Shown here: piece by piece, positions 1 to 6,224 of the stretch
How positions within the stretch are numbered: the stretch's first letter is position 1
How the letters are laid out: every line of letters begins with the position of its first letter
Source of the DNA: CAUZSN01 sp963582345
GTDB taxonomy: Bacteria > Planctomycetota > Planctomycetia > Planctomycetales > Planctomycetaceae
Reading direction: 5' to 3'
Assembly: GCA_963582345.1 (NCBI GenBank)
Contig: CAUZSN010000117.1
Location: 1 to 8,258, forward strand
DNA: 8,258 bases
Notes under the pieces: generated by a model
Databases searched by the model: none
Seen by the model: only the letters and a program-made list of their open reading frames with translations
What the model was told of the DNA's origin: nothing
Made by a program: the position numbers and the translations under genes

Positions 1-83
1 TCCTGCGGGGGATCTACTAGCCACTATATGGGCCAGACTCATTGTCAGTGATGCCTTGATGTATCCATGGGCGCAATAAATAG

Positions 84-245
84 CTAAGTGGTAGTGGCAT
101 CTGGTCGGAAGAGGAGACCCAATTCGGGTTGGACGATTTCAAGTTCAACAGTCGAATCGGAACGATCAAGAGACACTTTCATACGGCGTGAAACCAATTG
201 CGCTAAGAATTGGCTGATTTGCAGCCGGTTTAACGGAATTGGCAT
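84..245 (-). CDS. possible small protein, 53 aa, unknown
   Basis: An open frame on the minus strand from an ATG at 245 to TAG at 84-86. An in-frame GTG at 266 would add seven residues. The product would be soluble and mixed in character: a basic, leucine-rich first half with the motif QFLAQLVSRRMKV, then an acidic stretch ELEIVQPELGLLF. There is no signal peptide or membrane segment. The sequence looks more protein-like than the frames around it, but I do not recognise a family. No Shine-Dalgarno sequence precedes either start. It lies about 200 nt downstream of the LptF/LptG permease on the same strand, so it could be co-transcribed with it. It may also be a chance ORF or the remains of a longer gene, because a TGA lies in frame just upstream of the GTG. 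Confidence 0.3.
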   Translation of the reverse strand: MPIPLNRLQISQFLAQLVSRRMKVSLDRSDSTVELEIVQPELGLLFRPDATTT

Positions 246-446
246 AATGGAGCTCTGTAAAGGCACTAATGCGGAAAATCATGTGGGCCGGAACAGTGCA
301 AATACATTTGCCCGACGCGATGTTTTATCTATGAAGTGATCAAAGGAAAGCGACCGTAGTTCCGGAACAGATTGTGTATGTTCGCTCTGGCCTACAGATT
401 CGTGAATAATCCGGAATAGGACCGTTTGCGAAATAAACTCAAAGGG

Positions 447-1571
447 TCAAGTCTGCACGGAATCGAATAGCCAAGTCCCTAACGAACCGCTCACAATGAC
501 GGGTGCCCACGCAGCGAAAGCAGGAGAGATGAAATTGACCTTGCCTAAGTAAAGAAATCCCTGCACCATTGCAAAAATAAACATCAAAATTACAGTGCAC
601 GTTGCTACGTTTGCGAACAATCCGCTGCTTTCTTTGCGAACAATTAGTGGAAGGGTCAAGAAGACCGAAATCAGGCAGACCAATGGCCGAGTTGCTCGCT
701 CGTGCAAATGAAGGATTAAGCCTTGCACCGAAGCTGTTGCATAAACTGGAGTCTTGATTCGTCGCACTAACTCGCGAGTCGACAGCAGTCTAAAGCTGGT
801 GCTACGATTGCACAATTGGTCGAAACTGATATTCGTGATTATAAAAATATCGTCGAGGTTCGATTGTGGAATTACGTATCGCTTGCCGGTGGCTGTCAAA
901 TTGACTTCATTAAATCGCGGCTTGACTCCTCGCAGCAACCACCCCGACGGGTGGCCTCGTTTTTGGGGGCGATAGAATGCCTCGCGTGCTCGTAGTGTCG
1001 TTAGTTCATAGGTGATGTGCGGCACAGGTAACACAAAAACTGCTTCGCGCAGCATGTGCTTACCGAACTGTAACTGCTTGCCGCCAATTTCGATATTCGT
1101 TGTGAAATCGCGGATCGGATCGACCTTTCTAGCATACGACTCGTCTACACCACGAGGCGTGTTCAGGCGATCAACGATCCGAGGGATGAACAACTCTTGG
1201 TTCACGAACAATAAAGCGATGATTGCGAGCGTTCCAATTAAGAACGGAACGAGCAACCGATATGTGGGGACACCTGCTGCTAGAAGGGGGTGGATCTCGC
1301 GATGACGCTGCAGTTGCGTGAATATCACCATGACAGCAACTACGATCAGAACTGAGCCAACTCGGTCAAAGAACAGGAAGGATTGGAAGAAGTAATACTC
1401 CGCCATTTTGGTGAGCAAGATACCAGTGCCCTGCCCTTCACTGCGTTTCTGGAATCCGTCAATGTTTGCAAATGCGTCGAAGACAAAAAACAGTCCCCAG
1501 GTCGCAACGAATCCGACCCAAAATATGAAAAAGAATTGGCGGAGCATATGGCGATCGAATGTCGTTGTCAC
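447..1571 (-). CDS. LptF/LptG-family permease (YjgP/YjgQ)
   Basis: Inner-membrane permease of 374 aa in the LptF/LptG family (PF03739). In the known Lpt system, LptF, LptG and the ATPase LptB extract lipopolysaccharide from the inner membrane and pass it to LptC/A. The sequence shows the expected architecture: hydrophobic segments at about residues 13-34, 64-86 and 105-124, then a long soluble periplasmic section (about 125-285), then three more membrane segments to the C terminus. The stretch LLAAGVPTYRLLVPFL (about 96-111) is typical of the cytoplasmic loop and third helix of this family. Length is normal. The start chosen is GTG at 1571, because MTTTFDRHMLRQFF fits family N termini and a GGA lies 7 nt upstream. 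An ATG at 1547 is a shorter alternative with no visible ribosome site. It stops at TGA. The second permease that often accompanies it is not in the window. LptF and LptG cannot be told apart here, so no symbol is given. Confidence 0.88.
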   Translation of the reverse strand: MTTTFDRHMLRQFFFIFWVGFVATWGLFFVFDAFANIDGFQKRSEGQGTGILLTKMAEYYFFQSFLFFDRVGSVLIVVAVMVIFTQLQRHREIHPLLAAGVPTYRLLVPFLIGTLAIIALLFVNQELFIPRIVDRLNTPRGVDESYARKVDPIRDFTTNIEIGGKQLQFGKHMLREAVFVLPVPHITYELTTLRAREAFYRPQKRGHPSGWLLRGVKPRFNEVNLTATGKRYVIPQSNLDDIFIITNISFDQLCNRSTSFRLLSTRELVRRIKTPVYATASVQGLILHLHERATRPLVCLISVFLTLPLIVRKESSGLFANVATCTVILMFIFAMVQGFLYLGKVNFISPAFAAWAPVIVSGSLGTWLFDSVQT

Positions 1572-1688
1572 GTCAGTTCCAATTTGTCGGGACTGTTACA
1601 ACTGCGGTGGAGATTACAGGGAATACGTCGATACCGGTCAAGAGCAAGCGAAGCAGCGTTTTGATCTACAATACCATTGTGGGCTGTC

Positions 1689-1717
1689 TTGAAAATTCAT
1701 CAGTTGTCGACCATAGT
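1689..1717 (+). promoter_or_regulatory. candidate sigma-70-like promoter for the DUF4954-like gene
   Basis: TTGAAA (1689-1694) is followed after 17 nt by CATAGT (1712-1717). These are reasonable -35 and -10 matches at ideal spacing, in the divergent region between the permease and the DUF4954-like gene. It would give a leader of about 100 nt before the ATG at 1826. This rests on motif matching only, and planctomycete promoters are poorly conserved. Confidence 0.2.
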
Positions 1718-1825
1718 GAGATTAGCGGAATCGAACTTCATTCTTCGAGGCATACGAAAACCGCGGCGGAACGAGTGGATCGAGGAGGGGCGCCACTAAA
1801 ATTGAACGCCGCCGCCGAGGTCGCC

Positions 1826-3730
1826 ATGACCAGCATGCGAGACGAGGTGCAACAAGCGATTCACGCGTCTGCACTTATCGCGGCTACTGCGGCCTTGCAC
1901 ACAAACCAGGCCAGTCTCGTTTACGGAGACGCTGTGCGAGATCTCGGACCCCAAGAGATCACGCAACTTAAAAACCAGGGAAACCGAGCCAAGGACTGGT
2001 CGCAAGTTCGTGTTGTCCCACAATTCACGACTCACCGCATTTGGAACAACCGCTTTCTGGGTCCAGTCGTATTGGGGACGTTTTCGGCCAACGAATGTGA
2101 CTTAGGCGACGGAGTGGTGTTGCCCGTCGGTGTTTACGATTCAACGCTCAGCCACGCCGAAATTGCCGATGACTCCGTCGTTCATCGAGTCGGACTACTA
2201 AACAATTCAATCGTACGTGAACAGGCTGTCGTCGTTTCGTGTACCAGTATCACATGTTCGGGAAACACATCGTTCGGTTGCGGCCAGGAGTTAGCGTTGG
2301 GAATCGAAACCGGCGGTCGCGAGGTACACAGCTACGCAGAAATCACTATTGGTGTGGCTGAGTCTATATGTAAGAATCGCGACAATAAGGCTTGGCAGGA
2401 CGAGTATGAGAAGTTAATTCGCGACTACGTCGATCAGATTTGCACACGCCATTGCCTGATCGAAACTGGCGCAATCGTTAAGGACTGCGGTCCGATCGTT
2501 GACTGTTATATAGGATCGGGGGCACTCGTTAACAACGCCCGTCTTGTAGAAAATTCCTGTTTGCTTTCGAATGAAGACGAGCGGACCGTTGTCCGTGGTG
2601 GAGCTTGGGTCCGTGATTCGATTCTACAGTGGGGAGCTGTAGTCGACTCGATGGGGCTCGTGGACAAGTCCGTCCTGTGCGAACACAGCCTCGTGGAACG
2701 GCACGGTAAGCTAACGAAATCAATTCTCGGACCAAATTCTTGTGTTGGCGAAGGCGAAGTGAGGGCGTCCTTGGTTGGTCCGTTTGTTGCGTTTCATCAC
2801 CAGGCGTTGTTGATTGCTGCAATGTGGCCAGAAGGAAAAGGCAACGTCGGTTACGGGGCGAATATCGGCTCGAACCACACGAGCCGAGTCCCGGATCAGG
2901 AGATCTGGTGCGGCGAAGGCACGTTCTTTGGTCTCGGCGTGAACGTCAAATTCCCTGCCGATTTGACCGGAAGCCCATACTCGATCCTTGCTTCGGGGAT
3001 TACCTGTCTGTCGCAGAAGGTCGCGTTTCCATTTTCGCTCATCAATTCGCCGACGAGTCCAATCGAAGGCCTTTCACCATCAATCAATGAAATATTTCCC
3101 GGATGGGTTCTCAGCCAGAACATCTATATGCTGAGGCAAAACGAAGTGAAGTTTGCAAACAGGAATCAATCCTGTCGTGAAGAGTTTGTCTTCGAGGTCC
3201 TACGGTCGGACATTATCAAATTGATGATTGACGCGAGAGAACGTCTGTCCGAGGCCAGTGGTCGGGCCATCTACACTGATCAGGAGATTCCAGCATTGGG
3301 AAAAAACTACGTCACCGATCAATCCGTGAAGCGCGGCATCGCGACCTACGACTTTTACATCGGCTATTACGCCCGCAAAGGATTGAAGGACCAATTGATT
3401 CTCCGTGGCATGACCGCAACGTCATCTGCTGCCGCCGTCTTGCTCCAGCAGCCGTCGCAAGATTGCCAATGGGATCAACAACGAATGATCATCGCCAGTG
3501 AAGACTCGGCATCCGACGTGGCAACATTGTTACGGGAACTGGTGGAACGCGAACGCACGATTGCCGAAAGTGTCGAACGCTGCAAGGCAAAAGACGACGT
3601 GCGCGGAGCTCGAATCATCCCCGACTACACCGATGCCCATACGCCCGCTCGCCAAGACAATTTTGTCCTCGCTACATGGAGTCGGTTCGAAAAGTTGGAA
3701 TCCGAAGTGAACCGGTTGCTAGCGGATTAA
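1826..3730 (+). CDS. DUF4954-like left-handed beta-helix protein
   Basis: A 634-aa protein of the DUF4954 type. These large proteins occur in Bacteroidetes and Planctomycetes and their function is unknown. The N-terminal section carries the family-like motif LGPQEITQLKNQG..AKDWSQV (about residues 40-61). Hexapeptide-like repeats (isoleucine/valine-rich, each with a small turn residue) follow from about 80 to 340, predicting a left-handed beta-helix as in acyl- and nucleotidyl-transferases. They are interrupted by a charged helix at about 184-205. A strongly conserved-looking block follows: NIGSNHTSRVPDQE (346-359) and GEGTFFGLG (363-371), then KFP and FPFSLI. The last 170 residues are helical and charged. 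The frame is open upstream to 1559 but that would overlap the divergent permease start. The ATG at 1826 is preferred, with GAGG close upstream; a TTG at 1802, 13 nt after AGGAGG (1783-1788), is an alternative. A role in sugar or sugar-nucleotide chemistry is only inference from the fold. Confidence 0.82.
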   Translation: MTSMRDEVQQAIHASALIAATAALHTNQASLVYGDAVRDLGPQEITQLKNQGNRAKDWSQVRVVPQFTTHRIWNNRFLGPVVLGTFSANECDLGDGVVLPVGVYDSTLSHAEIADDSVVHRVGLLNNSIVREQAVVVSCTSITCSGNTSFGCGQELALGIETGGREVHSYAEITIGVAESICKNRDNKAWQDEYEKLIRDYVDQICTRHCLIETGAIVKDCGPIVDCYIGSGALVNNARLVENSCLLSNEDERTVVRGGAWVRDSILQWGAVVDSMGLVDKSVLCEHSLVERHGKLTKSILGPNSCVGEGEVRASLVGPFVAFHHQALLIAAMWPEGKGNVGYGANIGSNHTSRVPDQEIWCGEGTFFGLGVNVKFPADLTGSPYSILASGITCLSQKVAFPFSLINSPTSPIEGLSPSINEIFPGWVLSQNIYMLRQNEVKFANRNQSCREEFVFEVLRSDIIKLMIDARERLSEASGRAIYTDQEIPALGKNYVTDQSVKRGIATYDFYIGYYARKGLKDQLILRGMTATSSAAAVLLQQPSQDCQWDQQRMIIASEDSASDVATLLRELVERERTIAESVERCKAKDDVRGARIIPDYTDAHTPARQDNFVLATWSRFEKLESEVNRLLAD

Positions 3731-3741
3731 AGCCCACTTAA

Positions 3742-3843
3742 CAGTCCGTTGAATTGCTGTTTATAGTAATCCGATTCATCAAGTTTCATCCTGAATGAAC
3801 CGCATCAAGGTGATCAGTACGAGCTTTTCCAACGCCCTATCAG
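3742..3843 (+). repeat. dispersed intergenic repeat, copy 1
   Basis: About 102 nt that align with 5847-5950 in the same orientation. By eye, identity is near 79% over the first 67 nt and lower afterwards, with 1-2 nt of indel. Shared landmarks include CCGTTGAAT near the left end, ATTCATC then GTTTCATC, GTGAATGAACC/CTGAATGAACC, and CTTTCCAACG/TTTTCCAACG near the right end. The core can fold into TTCAT-n5-ATGAA in both copies. The copy lies 11 nt after the stop of the DUF4954-like gene and runs into the last codons of the SDR pseudogene. Both copies contain a short ORF starting at the ATGAAC (39 codons here, 20 in copy 2), but the shared signal extends well upstream of it, so a nucleic-acid element is more likely than a peptide. 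Confidence 0.6.
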
Positions 3844-4594
3844 GACATCACGAGTCCACCGCAGATGTTGTAGGCCTGACCGGGATCATGCGACCGTTGT
3901 CACTTGCTAGGTAGACGGCCATCTGACGCAATGTCGTCGGAGATTAAACGACCGTCGACTAAAGTTGATCCCGATTCGTCTTCGGCCAAGTCACATCCCA
4001 ATCATGCAGCGTCGTATTCGATGCAATTGTCATTCATTAATGTCTTGACCAGGCCGGGATAAATCGCGTTAACCGTAATTCCCTCCTTGGCGAGTTCTAT
4101 GGCCAAGAATCGCATCAGGCCGAGAACTTCGTATTTGCTGGCGGCGTATGCGGCTCCGTGAAGACTTTCGTGACAGCTGTTAATGGAGGCGATCGTAATG
4201 ATGCGTCCCCACCGTACAGCCAGTACGACTTTTGAAAGCTGATAAGGAACCGTCAGGTTGATTTGTAAGCTTAGGTCCCAAAAGTCGTCGTCGAAATCAA
4301 CCAGCGGTTTCAGATTCACACTGCTGCCCACGCCGGCGTTGTTCACTAGGATCTGAATCGGCCCGAATTACTGCTTGACCTGTTCAAAAAGCCAAACGGG
4401 AACCGCTTGATTGGACAAATCAGCCTTCAGAGCCATGGCCTGACCGCTGTTGGACGTGATTGTTGAGATCACTTCATTCAATTCGGAAGTGGACCGAGCC
4501 GTTGCGCGACTTGGGTGCCTTCTTGGCTCATGGCCCGACCGATGCCTCGACCCGCCCACGTTACCAGCACGACGTGCTTTCCGAGTTTGCTCAT
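3840..4594 (-). pseudogene. decayed short-chain dehydrogenase/reductase (FabG-like)
   Basis: Remains of an NAD(P)-dependent Rossmann-fold SDR oxidoreductase of about 250 aa. Read from the ATG at 4594 (GGCGAG 8 nt upstream), the start is MSKLGKHVVLVT followed by W-AGRGIG, where the first glycine of the TGxxxGIG cofactor motif has become W. A frameshift near 4525-4540 moves the protein to a second frame (TARSTSELNEVIST...). An in-frame TAA at 4370-4368 interrupts KQ-FGPIQILVNNAG. The middle still has NNAG, the serine in IITIASINS, and the YAASK catalytic Tyr/Lys, with probable small deletions. A TGA at 4004-4002 follows EYDAA, where arginine is expected. Two compensating single-base shifts then precede MAVYLASD and GQAYNICGGLVMS, which ends at the TGA (3842-3840). 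All three frames are used, so the gene is dead. It is divergent from fhcC. The original substrate cannot be told. Confidence 0.88.
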
Positions 4595-4634
4595 GAGTTT
4601 CTCGCCTTTTTGCTTAACGAGTCATTCAAAAAGG

Positions 4635-4663
4635 TTGATGTTCTAATTTCGAGAAGTTACAAA
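4635..4663 (+). promoter_or_regulatory. candidate promoter for fhcC
   Basis: TTGATG (4635-4640) and TACAAA (4658-4663) are separated by 17 nt, each matching 4 of 6 consensus bases. They lie in the 117-bp divergent spacer between the SDR pseudogene start and fhcC. The implied transcript start near 4670 gives a leader of about 40 nt. This is motif inspection only. Confidence 0.25.
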
Positions 4664-4711
4664 GATGCTAACTGCAATTCAAGCAGCACTCACAAAGTAC
4701 ATGAACGCACA

Positions 4712-5539
4712 ATGCCATTAGTTATCATACTGAAAACGAAGACGTCGATTCCCGTCGAGGTTGACAGCATTCAACTGGAGACGGTGGCCAAACAGTCGAC
4801 GAATGATGTGAAAGCAACACTCGTTCAATACGGGAACAAGCAGGTTCCGCTGGGAGAATTTTTCGAGGTCACCGGTTCCGCCGCGGATGATAACTGTCTG
4901 GTTTGGGAAGGCGATTGCGCACATGTGAAATTGATCGGGACAAAGCTGAGGTCGGGCCACATCCGTGTAGATGGTAACGCCGGTATGCATTTGGGCGCCG
5001 AGATGACGGGCGGCGAGATCATTGTAAACGGAAATGCGACTGATTGGGTTGGTGCGGAAATGCATGGAGGGCGGATCCACGTTCACGGCGACGCCGGTCA
5101 CTTGGTTGGCGCGGTCTATCGCGGTGGTTATCGCGGCATGACGGGCGGTGAAATTTTGATCGACGGCAACGCGGGCAACGAAATCGGACACTCTATGCGG
5201 CGCGGCCTGATCGCCGTCGGTGGCAAAGCCGGCGACGCTGCGGGTGTGAATATGATCGCCGGAACCGTCCTCTTATTTGGTAACACAGGAATTCGTCCCG
5301 GAGCCGGAATGAGACGGGGCACTATTGGACTTCTTGATTCAGACAATCCACCCGATATGCTGCCGACGTTCAAATATGCCTGTAAGTATCGGCCGATATT
5401 TTTGCGATTGTATTTGCGGCATCTGCAATCGTGTAGATTTTCCGTTCCAGAAGACAGCTTGGACGCAGAATTTCACCGACATTGCGGGGACTTTCTAGAA
5501 GACGGTAAAGGTGAGATTCTGATCCGTGCCGCGAAGTAA
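4712..5539 (+). CDS. fhcC: formyltransferase/hydrolase complex subunit C (FhcC)
   Basis: A 275-aa protein related to formylmethanofuran dehydrogenase subunit C (FmdC/FwdC). In bacteria with tetrahydromethanopterin-linked C1 transfer, the Fhc complex (subunits A-D) moves and hydrolyses formyl groups, releasing formate. The C subunit is structural and related to the GXGXG domain of glutamate synthase. The N terminus MPLVIILKTKTSIPVEVDSI and the segment QVPLGEFFEVTGSAADD fit the family. Residues 70-205 form a right-handed beta-helix of about 19-residue repeats of the type G-x-I-x-V-x-G-N-A-G-x-x-x-G-x-x-M-x-G-G. RPIFLRLYLRHL and CGDFLEDGKGEILIR close the chain. The open frame extends upstream to 4460, but that part overlaps the SDR remnant and is unlike the family, so the ATG at 4712 is chosen despite lacking a clear ribosome site. 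No other fhc gene is in the window. The frame is intact, in contrast to its neighbour. Confidence 0.9.
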   Translation: MPLVIILKTKTSIPVEVDSIQLETVAKQSTNDVKATLVQYGNKQVPLGEFFEVTGSAADDNCLVWEGDCAHVKLIGTKLRSGHIRVDGNAGMHLGAEMTGGEIIVNGNATDWVGAEMHGGRIHVHGDAGHLVGAVYRGGYRGMTGGEILIDGNAGNEIGHSMRRGLIAVGGKAGDAAGVNMIAGTVLLFGNTGIRPGAGMRRGTIGLLDSDNPPDMLPTFKYACKYRPIFLRLYLRHLQSCRFSVPEDSLDAEFHRHCGDFLEDGKGEILIRAAK

Positions 5540-5658
5540 TGTCGTCTGCAGACACGGAGTACCAAAAAAGGTTATTCGGGAATATCGCAAGCCGAGCAAT
5601 CGCCAAGGATGCCGCACGAGGGTTTTACGCATCACGCGCGGACGCTGTTATCGAATGA
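5539..5658 (+). CDS. possible tiny ORF coupled to fhcC, 39 aa
   Basis: The fhcC stop and an ATG overlap as TAATG (5537-5541), the arrangement used for translational coupling. The ORF runs 39 codons to TGA at 5656-5658. The peptide (MSSADTEYQKRLFGNIASRA at its start) is hydrophilic, alanine- and arginine-rich, with no membrane segment, and could form a helix. I do not recognise it. It may be a genuine small protein, the beginning of a gene now lost, or chance. The only support is the overlap and the peptide's plausible composition. Confidence 0.22.
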   Translation: MSSADTEYQKRLFGNIASRAIAKDAARGFYASRADAVIE

Positions 5659-5681
5659 ACTACAGAAAGTCCTTTGATCGG

Positions 5682-5695
5682 TTTTCCTAGGAAAA
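5682..5695. other. 14-bp perfect palindrome
   Basis: TTTTCCTAGGAAAA is a perfect palindrome about 12 nt beyond the 3' end of tRNA-Gln. It could be a dimeric protein binding site or help end the tRNA transcript. With no loop bases it is a poor classical terminator. Function unknown. Confidence 0.3.
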
Positions 5696-5707
5696 TTCCA
5701 CTATAAG

Positions 5708-5778
5708 TTGCCCGGCTAGGATTTGAACCTAGACTAAGTGATTCAGAGTCACTCGTGCTACCATTACACTACCAGGCA
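5708..5778 (-). tRNA. tRNA-Gln(CTG)
   Basis: A complete cloverleaf of 71 nt including the discriminator base. On the minus strand the acceptor stem TGCCTGG pairs with CCGGGCA (one T-G wobble). The D arm is GTG-TAATGGTAG-CAC. The anticodon arm is AGTGA-CTCTGAA-TCACT, giving anticodon CTG, which reads the glutamine codon CAG. The variable loop is TAGT and the T arm is CTAGG-TTCAAAT-CCTAG. The discriminator is A and the CCA end is not encoded. It is a single tRNA gene, convergent with fhcC. Codon CAG is common in the neighbouring genes, so it need not be unusual in function. Confidence 0.95.
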
Positions 5779-5846
5779 ATAAGTATTAAACAGAACATCC
5801 ATTAATCCTGGTGTTTGAAAATACCATCCGGCACGTCCTCGCCTCG

Positions 5847-5950
5847 CAGCCCGTTGAATGACTATTTGTAGCAACCTAATTCATCGGGTTTCATCGTGAA
5901 TGAACCACATGAATACGGTTATGACTGATCTTTCCAACGATCTGTTACAG
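5847..5950 (+). repeat. dispersed intergenic repeat, copy 2
   Basis: Second copy of the element at 3742-3843, in the same orientation. It lies about 70 nt beyond the 5' end of the tRNA-Gln gene. The best-kept parts are CCGTTGAAT, ATTCATC, GTTTCATC, GTGAATGAACC and CTTTCCAACG. The hairpin TTCAT-CGTGA-ATGAA is retained although its loop differs from copy 1. The short ORF inside it (ATG at 5899 area to TAA near 5960) has only 20 codons and differs in sequence from that in copy 1. The remainder of the roughly 450-bp stretch between the tRNA and the secreted-protein gene shows only this repeat and one doubtful ORF. Confidence 0.6.
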
Positions 5951-5973
5951 CTCTTTCCATAAACAGGAGGCCG

Positions 5974-6177
5974 ATGGGCAAGTCTATCAGTGGTTCTCGA
6001 CGAAAAAAACCTCGAAAAGTTTGCGTATCCAATCACGATATTCTATATCCTCGCGAATTGGTTGGGTTTCGTGAAGAAAAGTACGATGTGAGCCGTGTAG
6101 GGATGGCTTTGCCAAACGACACCCATGCGATAGGCAGAGCCTTATCTACTTTAACTGTCGTGGGCATAAGATTATGA
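5974..6177 (+). CDS. doubtful ORF, 67 aa
   Basis: An ATG preceded by AGGAGG (5965-5970), with a spacing of only 3 nt, opens a 67-codon frame. It ends at a TGA overlapping an ATG (ATGA at 6174-6177) that is in frame with the secreted-protein gene. The predicted peptide is basic at its start (SGSRRKKPRK) and has no recognisable domain or signal. The ribosome site and the ATGA overlap argue for coding. The unremarkable protein sequence, and the better start of the downstream gene at 6225, argue against. I treat it as unproven. Confidence 0.17.
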   Translation: MGKSISGSRRKKPRKVCVSNHDILYPRELVGFREEKYDVSRVGMALPNDTHAIGRALSTLTVVGIRL

Positions 6178-6224
6178 AGAGTATACTGGCGGAAACGTAT
6201 CCGGAAGCGATACAAGGCGAACGA

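Noticed and set aside
1559..1825. N-terminal extension of the DUF4954-like frame by 89 residues from 1559
   Set aside because: It would overlap the start of the divergent permease gene and has no family-like sequence. The likely promoter region lies here.
4460..4711. N-terminal extension of the fhcC frame
   Set aside because: It overlaps the SDR remnant on the other strand, and the family N terminus MPL...SIPVEVDSI begins exactly at 4712.
4718..5191. 157-codon minus-strand frame inside fhcC
   Set aside because: It is a shadow of the repetitive beta-helix coding sequence and has no independent protein features.
5708..5778. tRNA-Gln as an integration (att) site
   Set aside because: No duplicated tRNA 3' end and no integrase is visible in the window.
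3742..5950. Composite mobile element bounded by the two repeats
   Set aside because: The repeats are direct, only about 79% alike in their best part, and have no transposase or terminal inverted repeats. No target duplication was seen.
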